Positions 15,087 through 26,843 of a stretch of DNA of 41,485 bases are shown here, in pieces (the first letter of the stretch is position 1; every line of letters begins with the position of its first letter). This DNA is from Chromatiaceae bacterium (GTDB lineage: Bacteria; Pseudomonadota; Gammaproteobacteria; Chromatiales; Chromatiaceae). Made by a program: the position numbers and the translations under genes. The notes under the pieces were generated by a model. That model was not told where the DNA came from. It did not search any database and saw only the letters and a list, made by a program, of their open reading frames with translations. The stretch spans positions 1 through 41,485 of the forward strand of contig JAHEJD010000021.1 of the NCBI GenBank assembly GCA_024639005.1, in the 5' to 3' direction.

Positions 15087-16391
15087 GTGAAAAGGTTAGT
15101 TATCCTCTGTCTCTTACTGCTGGCGGCCACGGACATCTTCGCGACGGAAGTGGCCGGCGTGCGTCTGTGGACGGCGCCCGATCACACCCGCCTGGTGTTT
15201 GATATCAGCAGTGCAGTGGAGCACAAGGTGTTCGCGCTCAGTAATCCCGATCGTCTGGTGGTTGACTTAGCGGATGCGTCGCCGGCTGACGGGTTTTCGA
15301 AAAATAAGATAAAAAATAAATTATTACGTGGTATTCGTCATGCGCCGCGTGAGGATGGAGGCCTGCGGGTCGTGCTCGACCTGACGGGCGCGGTGCGTCC
15401 CAAGACCTTCGCACTGAAACCGAACGCGAGCTATGGGCATAGGTTGGTGGTCGATCTGTACCCGGTGGAGGCCACCCGCAAGCCGCGGGTGGCCAAGTCC
15501 GCCAAGGATCTTCATCGCGCCCGCGACATCGTGGTGGCGGTCGACGCCGGTCACGGCGGCGACGATCCCGGGGCCAGCGGATCGCGCTACAAGACCCAAG
15601 AGAAACAGATCACCCTGGAGATCGCGCGCCGCCTGAAGCGCCAGATCGACGCCCAGCCGGGGATGCGGGCCGTTTTGACCCGCACGGGTGACTATTTCAT
15701 CGGCCTTCGCAAACGCATGAAACTGGCGCGTAAGCATCGGGCCGACCTGTTTGTCTCGATCCACGCCGATGCCTTTCGCGACAAGCGGGTACGCGGTTCC
15801 TCCGTCTACGTGCTGTCGAAGCGTGGCGCCTCCAGTGAGGCGGCGCTGTGGCTTGCGGAAAAGGAAAACTCGTCAGACCTGGTCGGCGGGGTGAAGCTGG
15901 ATGACAAAGACGATGTGCTAGCCTCGGTATTGCTCGATCTTTCGCAATCGGCGACCCGACAAGCCAGCCTGCGCGTCGCGTCCAAGGTCTATGCGGCCCT
16001 GGGCAAAGTGGGCAAGGTACATGGCCGGCGAGTCCAGCAGGCCGGTTTCATGGTGCTGAAGTCACCCGATATGCCGTCCATGCTGGTAGAGACCGGCTTC
16101 ATCTCGAACCCAAAGGAAGAGCGCAACCTGCGTGACCCCAAACACCAGGAACGCATGGCGACCGCGATCATGAAGGGCATCGAGGCCTTCTTCAACGAAG
16201 CACCGCCGCCCGGCACACTGTTGGCCGAGCGCCAGGGACGCATCCTCAAGCACGTCATCGCCAAGGGCGATACCCTGTCCGAGATCGCCGATCGTTACCG
16301 GGTCAGCATGGCCTCGTTGCGACGCCAAAACCGCCTGCGCAACGATCACTTGATCCGGATAGGTCAAGTGCTCGTCATTCCCGAGACCTGA
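15087..16391 (+). CDS. amiC: N-acetylmuramoyl-L-alanine amidase (AmiB/AmiC type) with LysM domain
   Basis: Periplasmic zinc amidase that splits septal peptidoglycan during daughter-cell separation. Length 434 residues, starting at GTG 15087. Domains in order: signal peptide (1-19, MKRLVILCLLLLAATDIFA), AMIN domain (about 22-130, VAGVRLWTAPDHTRLVFDIS), Amidase_3 catalytic domain (about 150-372, with VVAVDAGHGGDDPGASG, LFVSIHADAF and LVETGFISNPKEE supplying zinc ligands and the catalytic Glu), and a C-terminal LysM (about 385-432, HVIAKGDTLSEIADRYRVS). It sits between tsaE and mutL, the place of amiB in E. coli. Confidence 0.95.
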   Translation: MKRLVILCLLLLAATDIFATEVAGVRLWTAPDHTRLVFDISSAVEHKVFALSNPDRLVVDLADASPADGFSKNKIKNKLLRGIRHAPREDGGLRVVLDLTGAVRPKTFALKPNASYGHRLVVDLYPVEATRKPRVAKSAKDLHRARDIVVAVDAGHGGDDPGASGSRYKTQEKQITLEIARRLKRQIDAQPGMRAVLTRTGDYFIGLRKRMKLARKHRADLFVSIHADAFRDKRVRGSSVYVLSKRGASSEAALWLAEKENSSDLVGGVKLDDKDDVLASVLLDLSQSATRQASLRVASKVYAALGKVGKVHGRRVQQAGFMVLKSPDMPSMLVETGFISNPKEERNLRDPKHQERMATAIMKGIEAFFNEAPPPGTLLAERQGRILKHVIAKGDTLSEIADRYRVSMASLRRQNRLRNDHLIRIGQVLVIPET

Positions 16392-16411
16392 TCGACCGCA
16401 GCAGCGTCCGG

Positions 16412-16432
16412 CCGATCCCGCTGGCGGGTCGG
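16412..16432 (+). other. Stem-loop between amiC and mutL
   Basis: CCGATCCCGC pairs with GCGGGTCGG (9 bp with one bulged T). No T run follows, so it is more likely an RNA-processing or attenuating element than a terminator. Function is inferred only from structure. Confidence 0.35.
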
Positions 16433-16457
16433 CGAAACGCAGTGGCAGAATGCAACG

Positions 16458-18233
16458 ATGTCGACGCGCATTCATGCACTGCCCACCCAGCTTATCAATC
16501 AGATTGCCGCCGGTGAGGTCGTCGAGCGCCCGGCCTCGGTGGTCAAAGAGCTCCTGGAGAACAGCCTCGATGCGGGTGCCAGCCGCGTCCAGATCGATGT
16601 GGAGCACGGCGGGATCAAGCTGATCAGGGTGAGCGACGATGGTGCGGGTATCGCCAGAGAGGACCTGGCGCTCGCGCTTTCGCGCCATGCCACGAGCAAA
16701 CTTGGCGCGCTCGAGGATCTCGAACGTATCGCCAGTATGGGTTTTCGTGGCGAGGCGCTGCCGGCGATTGCATCGGTTGCACGCCTGAACCTGGCCTCCC
16801 GCGAGGCACGGGCCGACCAGGCCTGGGAGGTCGGGGATGACGGCGATACCATCCGTCCAGCGGCACTCAGCGCCGGGACCACAGTCACGGTGCGCGACCT
16901 CTTCTTCAACACCCCGGCGCGGCGAAAATTTCTGCGCACCGAGAAGACCGAGTTCGGCCATCTCGAACAGGTCGTAAAACGCCTCGCCCTGGTTCGTCAC
17001 GACGTAACCTTTGTCCTGACGCACAACGGCCGTGAGGTCTTGTGCGTGCGACGGGCATCCAATCCGGCCAGTAGGGAACGTCGCCTGGCAGACCTGCTGG
17101 CCCCCGCGTTCGTCCAAAATGCGCTGTACTTCGAGCACGCAGCCGCCGGACTCGAGCTCAGCGGCTGGGTGGCCCGCCCGACATTTTCGCGCGGCCAGGC
17201 CGATATGCAGCACTTCTACGTGAATCAACGGATGGTGCGCGACAAGCTTGTCACCCATGCGGTGCGTCAGGCCTATCAGGACGTGCTGTACCATGGCCGG
17301 CATCCGGCGTACGTGCTGTTCCTCGGGCTGTCGCCGGCGCTGGTCGACGTCAACGTCCATCCGACCAAGCACGAGGTGCGTTTCCGTGAAAGCCGCCTGG
17401 TGCACGATTTCTTGTTTCGCAGTCTGCATCAGGTCTTGGCAGCGCCCGCGATCGAGGAGGCCAGCGGGCGCAGGGAGACCCCGCAGCCAATGCCCGAAGC
17501 GGCCTCAGCGAGACCCCACCAGGCGGCCATGCCGTTGCCGATTGCGGAACGCCGCGCGGCCTATGCTGCCGCCCGCGAGTGGCAGTCGCCGGCGCCCGAT
17601 ACCACGCCCGCGGCCGTGAACAGCGCCCCGAGCGCGGCAGCGGACGATCAGTATCCGCTGGGATTCGCTATTGCCCAGCTGCACGGGGTCTATGTCCTGT
17701 CGCAGAATGCCGAGGGTCTGGTCTTGGTCGATATGCACGCCGCGCACGAACGCATCACCTACGAGGTGTTTAAGCGGGCGCGGGATGGCGAGGGGATCAA
17801 GAGTCAGCCACTGTTGGTGCCGGTTGGCGTGACGGTCAGTCGGCGCGAGGCTGAATTGGTCGAACAGCAGCCCGAGGTGTTCGCGGCCCTGGGCATGCAG
17901 GTGGACCGCCTGGGCGAGCAAAGTCTGGCAGTAAGGGCCCTACCGGCGTTGCTGCGACATGCGGATGCCGAGCGACTACTGCGTGACGTCCTCGCCGATC
18001 TCGTGGTACACGGCAGCAGTCAGCGCATCCTGGAGCAGATCAATGCGGTCTTGGCGACCATGGCCTGCCACGGCGCGGTGCGTGCGAATCGGCGGCTTGG
18101 CCTGGAAGAGATGAATGCCCTGCTGCGCGATATCGAGCGCACCGAACGCAGTGGGCAGTGCAATCACGGGCGACCGACCTGGATCCAGCTCGATATGCAG
18201 ACGCTCGACAGACTGTTTCTGCGGGGGCGGTAA
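16458..18233 (+). CDS. mutL: DNA mismatch repair protein MutL
   Basis: GHKL ATPase that couples MutS mismatch recognition to strand incision. Length 591 residues. The N-terminal ATPase domain has [50 protein letters not shown] and the [11 protein letters not shown] motif. The transducer domain includes [12 protein letters not shown] and [14 protein letters not shown]. After an Ala/Pro-rich linker (about 345-395) the dimerisation domain contains [16 protein letters not shown] and [12 protein letters not shown]. No DQHA(x)2E(x)4E endonuclease motif is seen, as expected for a MutH-type or methyl-directed-like gammaproteobacterial MutL. Confidence 0.97.
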   Translation: MSTRIHALPTQLINQIAAGEVVERPASVVKELLENSLDAGASRVQIDVEHGGIKLIRVSDDGAGIAREDLALALSRHATSKLGALEDLERIASMGFRGEALPAIASVARLNLASREARADQAWEVGDDGDTIRPAALSAGTTVTVRDLFFNTPARRKFLRTEKTEFGHLEQVVKRLALVRHDVTFVLTHNGREVLCVRRASNPASRERRLADLLAPAFVQNALYFEHAAAGLELSGWVARPTFSRGQADMQHFYVNQRMVRDKLVTHAVRQAYQDVLYHGRHPAYVLFLGLSPALVDVNVHPTKHEVRFRESRLVHDFLFRSLHQVLAAPAIEEASGRRETPQPMPEAASARPHQAAMPLPIAERRAAYAAAREWQSPAPDTTPAAVNSAPSAAADDQYPLGFAIAQLHGVYVLSQNAEGLVLVDMHAAHERITYEVFKRARDGEGIKSQPLLVPVGVTVSRREAELVEQQPEVFAALGMQVDRLGEQSLAVRALPALLRHADAERLLRDVLADLVVHGSSQRILEQINAVLATMACHGAVRANRRLGLEEMNALLRDIERTERSGQCNHGRPTWIQLDMQTLDRLFLRGR

Positions 18234-18307
18234 CCGGCGCAAATGCTGCTGCCAAAATTACTGGCGTCGATCCGCCTTTGCACAAGATGCGGGTTAGGGA
18301 AGATCTG

Positions 18308-19246
18308 ATGGCGCAGCTGCCACCTGCAATCTTGCTGATGGGTCCGACCGCCTCGGGCAAGACCGATCTGGCGATTGCGCTGCGCGAGCATCTGCCGGTC
18401 GAGCTGATCAGTGTCGACTCGGCGATGATCTACCGCGGCATGGACATCGGGACGGCCAAACCGACCCCAGAAGAACGGGCGCGCGCACCGCATCGGCTGA
18501 TCGACATTTGCGATCCGGCGGAGAGTTACTCCGCAGCACAGTTCTGCGAAGATGCGCTGCGCGAGATGCGCGAGATTACCGCCACGGGGCGCATTCCACT
18601 GCTGGTCGGTGGGACTATGCTGTACTTTCGTGCGCTGCAATCCGGTTTGTCGAGATTGCCGCAGGCCGATGTCGCCGTCCGTGCACGTCTGCAGGCGGCA
18701 TTGGCGATCGAGGGACTTCCGGCGCTGCATGAACGCCTGGCGCAAGTCGACCCGCTGGCGGCGAAGCGCATTCACCCGAACGATCCACAGCGCACCCTGC
18801 GTGCCCTCGAGGTCTGGGAGGTCAGCGGCCGGCCGCTGAGCGAACTCCAAGCAAGCGCAGGACGGGCGATGCCGTTTCGGGCCACTAAGCTTGTTCGTTC
18901 GCCGCCGTCGCGCGACCTGTTGCATGCGCGCATCAATCAACGTTTCCTGGCCATGCTGGCATTGGGATTCGACGAGGAGGTCCGGCGGCTAATGGCGCGC
19001 GGCGACCTGAATGCCGAGATGCCGTCGATGCGCTCGGTCGGCTATCGTCAGGTGTGGGCCTGGCTCGAGGGGGGGGTGGATCGCACCGAAATGATTGCGC
19101 GGGGGCAGGCCGCGACGCGGCAGTTGGCCAAGCGGCAGATGACATGGTTGCGCAAGGAATCCGGCTGTCACTGGCTGGACGAGACTGCGGATATCACGCG
19201 ACAGGCGATGCGAATAGTGCGCCAGGGCTTGCAGGGTCCGGTTTAG
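18308..19246 (+). CDS. miaA: tRNA dimethylallyltransferase MiaA
   Basis: Adds an isopentenyl group to A37 of tRNAs reading UNN codons. Length 312 residues from ATG 18308, which has AGGGAAG about 6 bp upstream; the open frame begins earlier but those residues are not family-like. P-loop [63 protein letters not shown] and [13 protein letters not shown] are diagnostic. It follows mutL by 74 bp and precedes hfq, as in most gammaproteobacteria. Confidence 0.97.
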   Translation: MAQLPPAILLMGPTASGKTDLAIALREHLPVELISVDSAMIYRGMDIGTAKPTPEERARAPHRLIDICDPAESYSAAQFCEDALREMREITATGRIPLLVGGTMLYFRALQSGLSRLPQADVAVRARLQAALAIEGLPALHERLAQVDPLAAKRIHPNDPQRTLRALEVWEVSGRPLSELQASAGRAMPFRATKLVRSPPSRDLLHARINQRFLAMLALGFDEEVRRLMARGDLNAEMPSMRSVGYRQVWAWLEGGVDRTEMIARGQAATRQLAKRQMTWLRKESGCHWLDETADITRQAMRIVRQGLQGPV

Positions 19247-19297
19247 GCGCGGTGTTGTGAAGTGCGTCTAAAGCCGCGCGAAACTTACAGAATTCGC

Positions 19298-19325
19298 TTA
19301 CCGAACCAAGCTGCTGTGCTATAGT
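19298..19325 (+). promoter_or_regulatory. Candidate promoter for hfq
   Basis: TTACCG (19298-19303), 16-bp spacer, TATAGT (19320-19325) with TGC just before it (extended -10). Transcription would start near 19332, leaving a leader of about 110 nt before hfq. Internal hfq promoters downstream of miaA are known in other gammaproteobacteria. Confidence 0.5.
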
Positions 19326-19441
19326 TTCGGGCTGTGTGAACGGGGTTTCGAGTTTGGTCAGGGATGCCCGCGCCGGGCCTCGAAATCACCTGTGGTGCAT
19401 AGAAGAAACTAACGAAACGATTAAAATTAGGGAGCCCCCCG

Positions 19442-19702
19442 ATGTCAAAGGGACAAAGCCTGCAGGACCCGTTCCTGAATGCATTGCGCAAAGAGCGCGT
19501 GCCGGTCTCAATCTTCCTGGTGAACGGAATCAAGCTCCAGGGAACCATTGAATCTTTCGACCAATTCGTTGTACTGCTGAAAAACAGTGTCAGCCAGATG
19601 GTCTACAAGCATGCGATCTCCACGGTCGTTCCGGCACGGAATGTCCGCATTCAGCATGCGCACTCCGAAGGCGAGGGTGAAGCCGAACCTGGCAACGCCT
19701 GA
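19442..19702 (+). CDS. hfq: RNA chaperone Hfq
   Basis: Sm-like hexameric chaperone for small RNAs. Length 86 residues, starting [20 protein letters not shown]. The Sm1 motif ([20 protein letters not shown]) and the Sm2 motif ([10 protein letters not shown]) are intact, with the distal and proximal RNA-binding residues in place and a short acidic tail ([13 protein letters not shown]). AGGGAG lies about 10 bp upstream of ATG. It lies 195 bp after miaA and 88 bp before hflX. Confidence 0.98.
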   Translation: MSKGQSLQDPFLNALRKERVPVSIFLVNGIKLQGTIESFDQFVVLLKNSVSQMVYKHAISTVVPARNVRIQHAHSEGEGEAEPGNA

Positions 19703-19790
19703 TCGACGGTCATGTGCCCCCGGCGAAGCGCAGTCCCCACGGCGACCTCGTGGGATTGATCACTCTTGCGGCATACTTTCGCTGACGTAG

Positions 19791-21101
19791 ATGTTCGAAC
19801 GCCCGCAAACCGGGGAGCGCGCCATCCTTGTGCATCTTGGGCTGCAGGGCCCGCCAGACCCGCAGGAACTGCACGAATTCAAGGAGCTGGCCCGCTCGGC
19901 GGGTGCCGAGCCGATCGCCCTGATCAGCGGCCAGCGGCAGGTGCCCGACTCGCGGCTGTATATCGGCAGCGGCAAAGCGGACGAGGTGCGTGAACAGGTC
20001 CATGCCTTGTGCGCAGATCTGGTGATTTTCGACAACCTGCTGTCACCCAGCCAGGAACGCAACCTCGAACGGCTGTTTGAGTGCCGCGTTGTCGACCGGA
20101 CCGGGCTGATCCTGGATATCTTTGCACAGCGCGCGCGTTCCCACGAGGGCAAGCTGCAGGTCGAGCTGGCACAGCTGCGGCACCTCTCGACCCGCCTGGT
20201 CCGCGGCTGGACCCACTTGGAGCGCCAAAAGGGCGGGATTGGTCTGCGCGGACCCGGTGAGACCCAGTTGGAGACCGACCGACGTCTGCTGAACCGGCGT
20301 ATCGACCAGATCGGGCGCCGCCTGGCCCGGGTAGACAGACAACGCGCGCAGGGGCGACGGGCCCGCCGCCGTCGCGAGGTCCCCACGGTGTCGCTGGTCG
20401 GCTACACGAACGCCGGCAAATCGAGCTTGTTCAATCGTCTGACCGAGGCCGGCGTGTATGCCCAGGACCAGTTGTTCGCCACTCTGGACCCCACATTGCG
20501 ACGTGTCGTATTGTCTGATGGCACGTCGCTGATCCTGGCCGACACCGTCGGCTTCGTCTCGCGTCTTCCGCACGAATTGGTGGCGGCGTTCAGGTCCACG
20601 CTGCAAGAGACGGTCGAGGCCGATTTGCTGCTGCACGTGATCGATGCGCAGAGCCCGCAGCGGAGCGCCCAGATCGCCGACGTCGAGCAGGTGCTGGCAC
20701 AGATCGGCGCCGATGAGGTGCCGCGTATCGAGGTGTTCAATAAAATAGATCTGCTGCCGGATACGTCGCCGCGGACCGAATTCGATGAACACGGCAAGCC
20801 GGCCAGAATCTGGTTATCAGCGGCCAGTGGGGCCGGCATGGTTGGTCTGCTGGACGGACTGGCGCAGACATTCAGCAGTGATATCGTGCGAGGGTTGGTG
20901 CGGCTTGGCCCCGCGGATGGCCGCCTGCGGGCGCTGCTGTTCGAGCAGGGCGCGGTGGTGCGCGAAAACCACGGCAAGCAAGGGGGATGGGAACTGGACG
21001 TCACCCTGCGGCGTCGAGATTACGAGCGTTTAACGAAACATGAGCCGACTCTGGCTAGTCATTGGCAGGATCGCGCGGAAAGCGCGATGACGATCGGATG
21101 A
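19791..21101 (+). CDS. hflX: GTPase HflX
   Basis: Ribosome-associated GTPase that rescues or splits stalled ribosomes under stress. Length 436 residues. The N-terminal nucleotide-binding domain (about 10-110, IALISGQRQVPDSRLYIGSG) and helical linker (GIGLRGPGETQLETDRRLL) precede the G domain with P-loop GYTNAGKSSLFN, DTVGFVSRLP and FNKIDLL. A short C-terminal domain follows. A weak hairpin (CCCAC...GTGGG, about 19736-19754) lies between hfq and hflX. Confidence 0.97.
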   Translation: MFERPQTGERAILVHLGLQGPPDPQELHEFKELARSAGAEPIALISGQRQVPDSRLYIGSGKADEVREQVHALCADLVIFDNLLSPSQERNLERLFECRVVDRTGLILDIFAQRARSHEGKLQVELAQLRHLSTRLVRGWTHLERQKGGIGLRGPGETQLETDRRLLNRRIDQIGRRLARVDRQRAQGRRARRRREVPTVSLVGYTNAGKSSLFNRLTEAGVYAQDQLFATLDPTLRRVVLSDGTSLILADTVGFVSRLPHELVAAFRSTLQETVEADLLLHVIDAQSPQRSAQIADVEQVLAQIGADEVPRIEVFNKIDLLPDTSPRTEFDEHGKPARIWLSAASGAGMVGLLDGLAQTFSSDIVRGLVRLGPADGRLRALLFEQGAVVRENHGKQGGWELDVTLRRRDYERLTKHEPTLASHWQDRAESAMTIG

Positions 21102-21183
21102 TGTCCATTTGCGGCGTAGTTGATAGAATCGACGCCAGCTTGTGCCTTCGGCACGCACGATAACCAGCGCACGGGAGTAATAC

Positions 21184-22359
21184 ATGGCCTGGAATGAACC
21201 GGGTGGTGGAAACCGCGATCCTTGGAATAACAAGGGCGGTGACCAGGGTCCCCCAGATCTCGATGAAGTCGTTCGCAAGCTTCAGGACAAAATGGGCGGC
21301 CTGTTCGGCGGCAAAGGCCGACGCGGCGGAAACGGTGAGAGTGGCGGGTCCTCCGGGGGCAGTGCCAACAAAAAAGGCATCGCCATAATCGTAGGCCTGG
21401 TCGTGGTCGGCATCTTAGGATTGGAATCTTTCTACATCATCCAGCCTGCCGAACGCGGCGTGATAAAGCGCTTTGGCGCCTTTCACGCGGTGACCGCGCC
21501 GGGGCCGCATCTGAAGGTCCCGTTTATCGATACCGTCGACGTGGTGAACGTCGATCAAGTAAATAAATTTCAGCACCGCGCACAGATGTTGACCAAGGAC
21601 GAGAACATCGCCGACGTGACGCTCGAGGTGCAGTTCCGCATCCAAGATGCAGCGGACTTCTTGTTCCAGGTCGCCGATCCTGGCGGCACTATTCACGGCG
21701 CCATGGAGTCCAGCCTGCGTGAGGTTATCGGCAAGAGTCGGCTAGACGACATCATCACCGAAAACCGCAGCGTGATTGCGGCGTCGGTTCAGCAGGGGAC
21801 TCAACAACTGCTCGACCTATATCGAACGGGACTGGTTGTGACCAACGTCAACATCCAGCGCGCCGACGTGCCAGAGGCCATTTCCGAGGCATTCGCCGAC
21901 GCCATTCGCGCCCGCGAAGATCGGGAGCGCCTGCAAAACCAGGCGCAGTCTTATGCCAACGACGTTGTGCCGCGTGCCCGCGGCGAGGCCGCGCGACTGA
22001 TCGAAGACGCGAAGGGCTACAAGGTCCGGGTCATTGCCGAGGCAGACGGTGAGTCCGAGCGCTTCCTGGCACTTCTGCGGGAGTATGAGAAGGCGCCGCA
22101 GGTTACCCGGGAGCGCCTGTATCTCGAGACCATGCAGGACGTGTTGCGCAATACAGGCAAGGTGATGCTCGATGTGAAGGAGGGCAGCAACAACCTAACC
22201 TACCTGCCGCTGGATCGTATGATGCAGTCGGGCACGCCGCGTGATGAATTCAAGGCGCCGGCATCGCCGCGTATTGCGCTGCCGCCTAACGAAACCCAGC
22301 GCTCGATGGGGGGCTTGAATAACGGAAATCGCTTTGACCGCACCCGGAGGGAACGATAA
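21184..22359 (+). CDS. hflK: FtsH protease modulator subunit HflK
   Basis: SPFH/band-7 membrane protein that with HflC caps the FtsH protease in the inner membrane. Length 391 residues. Gly-rich cytoplasmic N-terminus (about 1-60), one transmembrane helix (GIAIIVGLVVVGILGLESFY), then the periplasmic SPFH domain (QPAERGVIKRFGAF) and a coiled-coil helix (AREDRERLQNQAQSYANDVV). GGGAG lies just upstream of ATG. Its stop overlaps the hflC ATG by one base (TAATG), so translation is coupled. Confidence 0.96.
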   Translation: MAWNEPGGGNRDPWNNKGGDQGPPDLDEVVRKLQDKMGGLFGGKGRRGGNGESGGSSGGSANKKGIAIIVGLVVVGILGLESFYIIQPAERGVIKRFGAFHAVTAPGPHLKVPFIDTVDVVNVDQVNKFQHRAQMLTKDENIADVTLEVQFRIQDAADFLFQVADPGGTIHGAMESSLREVIGKSRLDDIITENRSVIAASVQQGTQQLLDLYRTGLVVTNVNIQRADVPEAISEAFADAIRAREDRERLQNQAQSYANDVVPRARGEAARLIEDAKGYKVRVIAEADGESERFLALLREYEKAPQVTRERLYLETMQDVLRNTGKVMLDVKEGSNNLTYLPLDRMMQSGTPRDEFKAPASPRIALPPNETQRSMGGLNNGNRFDRTRRER

Positions 22360-23234
22360 TGAACCTTGGTAAGGGAATGCTTGCAATAGTGCTGGCTGGC
22401 GTATTGGCCGTCGTCGGTGCCTCATCTCTGTTCGTTGTGCAAGAGCAGCAGCTGGCCCTGCTGTTGCGCCTCGGTGAAATCGTCGATGCGGACTTCAAAC
22501 CGGGCCTGCATTTCAAGGTCCCGGTGATCCAGGATGTCGTCAAGTTCGACAAGCGCATCCAGACGCTCGATGCGCCGCCGGAGCAGTTTCTCACGATCGA
22601 GAAGAAGTTTGTCGTCGTCAACTCCTATGCAAAGTGGCGGATCTCCGACGTAGCGCAGTTCTACCGCTCTACGCGGGGCAGTCAGGACACTGCATCGCGG
22701 CTGCTGTCCGCGCGGATCAACGCCGCGCTGCGTGACGAGTTCGGCAAGCGTACCGTGCAGGAGGTGGTCTCCGGTGAACGCGCCGAGATCATGGCTACGC
22801 TGGCGCGCAACGCCAACGAGAACGCCGCCGACCTCGGGGTCGAGATCGTCGACGTGCGCGTCAAACAGATCGACTTCACTGACAACATCAGCGAGAACAT
22901 CTACGAGCGGATGCGGACCGAGCGGCATCGCGTAGCCGCCGAGCTGCGGGCACAGGGCGCGGAAGAGGCCGAGAAGATTCAGGCCGATGCCGATCGGCAG
23001 CGCGTTGAGATCGTCGCCGATGCCTACCGCGATGCTGAAAAGCTGCGCGGTGAGGGCGATGCCAGGGCCGCCGAGGTCTATGCGAACGCATTCGAACAAA
23101 ACGCAGACTTCTACGGCTTCTGGCGCAGCCTCACGGCCTACCGAGACGTGTTTGCCGATGGTGGTAGCATGATGGTGCTGGATCCCGATTCGGAGTTTTT
23201 CCGCTATTTCGGTGCCAAGCAGCCGGAGCCCTGA
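22359..23234 (+). CDS. hflC: FtsH protease modulator subunit HflC
   Basis: Partner of HflK. Length 291 residues. One N-terminal transmembrane helix (MLAIVLAGVLAVVGASSLFVV), SPFH domain starting VQEQQLALLLRLGEIV, and a long coiled coil rich in Ala/Glu (about 185-245). SGERAEIMATLARNANENAA and VRVKQIDFTDNISENIYERM are family-typical. A strong terminator lies about 130 bp downstream. Confidence 0.96.
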   Translation: MNLGKGMLAIVLAGVLAVVGASSLFVVQEQQLALLLRLGEIVDADFKPGLHFKVPVIQDVVKFDKRIQTLDAPPEQFLTIEKKFVVVNSYAKWRISDVAQFYRSTRGSQDTASRLLSARINAALRDEFGKRTVQEVVSGERAEIMATLARNANENAADLGVEIVDVRVKQIDFTDNISENIYERMRTERHRVAAELRAQGAEEAEKIQADADRQRVEIVADAYRDAEKLRGEGDARAAEVYANAFEQNADFYGFWRSLTAYRDVFADGGSMMVLDPDSEFFRYFGAKQPEP

Positions 23235-23361
23235 TCGAGGGATTGCGATGGCGGCAAGCGTCGTTCTGTTCGCGGATTCATAGACAAGCCCCCACCGATC
23301 TGGGAAGATTCTGCGTCGTTCGATGGCGACGATAGATGTGCCACCGACAACCGAACCGAGC

Positions 23362-23387
23362 AAAGCCGGGTCTCACCCGGCTTTTTT
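23362..23387 (+). terminator. Rho-independent terminator after hflKC
   Basis: AAAGCCGGG (23362-23370), loop TCTCA, CCCGGCTTT (23376-23384), running into six T's (23382-23387). The perfect 9-bp stem plus U tract is a classic intrinsic terminator. It ends directly before the DUF2065 gene, so hisZ/purA expression needs read-through or another promoter. Confidence 0.9.
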
Positions 23388-23399
23388 GTGGATGAGGCG

Positions 23400-23585
23400 A
23401 TGTGGCAAGACCTGTTGACCGCGCTGGCCTTGCTGCTGGTGATTGAGGGCATCATGCCCTTCGCCAGTCCGCGCGGTTTTCGGGACATGCTTCGCCTGGT
23501 CGGCGAGATGGATGAAAAGGCGCTGCGCAATAGCGGCCTGTTTTCGATGATCGCCGGCCTCCTGCTGCTGTACCTGGTGCGCTGA
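23400..23585 (+). CDS. DUF2065 (YjeT-like) small membrane protein
   Basis: A 61-residue inner-membrane protein with two helices (LLTALALLLVIEGIMPFASP and GLFSMIAGLLLLYLVR), matching DUF2065/YjeT, which sits between hflC and purA in many gammaproteobacteria. An in-frame GTG at 23388 abuts the terminator T run; ATG 23400 gives the usual MWQDLL start and is preferred. Function is unknown. Confidence 0.85.
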   Translation: MWQDLLTALALLLVIEGIMPFASPRGFRDMLRLVGEMDEKALRNSGLFSMIAGLLLLYLVR

Positions 23586-23589
23586 TCAA

Positions 23590-26092
<2,503 letters not shown>

Positions 26093-26103
26093 GAGCCTGC
26101 GCG

Positions 26104-26538
26104 ATGGACCGATCCGCCCTGCTGCTGTTGGGTGCGGATGCGATCTTGGTGCTGCATGTGTTGTTCGTCTGCTTCGTCGTGTTCGGCCTGCTGCTGGTGC
26201 TGCTTGGCGGGCGGCTGGGTTGGTACTGGGTACGGGGTCGGTGGTTCAGGGTGATCCATGCTGCGGCGATCGGCATCGTGGTTGTTCAGGCCTGGCTGGG
26301 TGTCATGTGCCCGCTGACGATCTGGGAGGTCGGGCTACGCGCGCAGGCAGGTGACGCCGTTTACGCGGGTTCCTTCATTGCGCACTGGCTGGAGCGACTG
26401 CTTTACTTCCAGGCACCGGCCTGGGTATTTCTGATCGCCTATAGCGTATTCGGGGCCTTGGTCGCGGCGAGTTGGATCTGGGTCCCGCCGCGCCCTTTCC
26501 GCAAGGGTCGGCACACCGGAGATCCTGGCGATAGGTGA
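26104..26538 (+). CDS. DUF2784 family membrane protein
   Basis: A 144-residue inner-membrane protein with about four helices: ADAILVLHVLFVCFVVFGLL, VIHAAAIGIVVVQAWLGVMC, a segment around FIAHWLERLLYFQAPAWVFL, and IAYSVFGALVAASWIWVPP. The HVLFVCFVVFG start, CPLTIWE and HWLERLLY segments match DUF2784. AGGAG lies about 7 bp upstream of ATG 26104, only 11 bp after purA, so it is probably the last gene of that transcript. Function is unknown. Confidence 0.85.
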   Translation: MDRSALLLLGADAILVLHVLFVCFVVFGLLLVLLGGRLGWYWVRGRWFRVIHAAAIGIVVVQAWLGVMCPLTIWEVGLRAQAGDAVYAGSFIAHWLERLLYFQAPAWVFLIAYSVFGALVAASWIWVPPRPFRKGRHTGDPGDR

Positions 26539-26774
26539 TTTCGGCCGCCGGTCTGCAGTTTGTCCGTGCGCCCGGCACTCCGCCAGCCGGACGTTGAGAT
26601 TTTCAGGCTAGAATGAGGTACCGGAAAAGGGTGGATCACCAGACGCGAAACCCCACAAGAGCAATCGGCGTGGTCCTTTTTCTGTGATCGAAAGGCGCTT
26701 TCCAGGCATTGTGCACCGCGGCAACCCGGTCGCCGATACGTCCGCGTGCAGGTGATCCATTTCAGGAGGTGTTT
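26539..26774 (+). promoter_or_regulatory. Intergenic leader upstream of the sensor kinase
   Basis: A 236-bp stretch without a convincing gene. Its end carries a consensus AGGAGG (26764-26769). TAGAAT (near 26611) resembles a -10 element, but no -35 at correct spacing was seen. No known riboswitch consensus was recognised. Confidence 0.35.
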
Positions 26775-26843
26775 TTGGTAAGGGACATTCGGACCGTAAG
26801 CGTTCGCACCCGCGGTCGCAGGCAGGCCCTGGTGCGCTCATGA
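26775..26843 (+). CDS. Putative 22-residue leader peptide, translationally coupled to the sensor kinase
   Basis: A TTG codon at 26775 lies 5 bp after AGGAGG (26764-26769), the best Shine-Dalgarno in this region. The frame runs 22 codons, encodes a basic peptide (MVRDIRTVSVRTRGRRQALV, then RS; six Arg) and ends at TGA 26841-26843, overlapping the kinase ATG at 26840 as ATGA. The kinase ATG has no Shine-Dalgarno of its own, which is what coupling would predict. It could instead be a chance short frame; no homologue is recognised. Confidence 0.4.
   Translation: MVRDIRTVSVRTRGRRQALVRS

Noticed and set aside
16062-17429. 455-codon minus-strand open frame
   Set aside because: Antisense to the end of amiC and to mutL; no recognisable motif.
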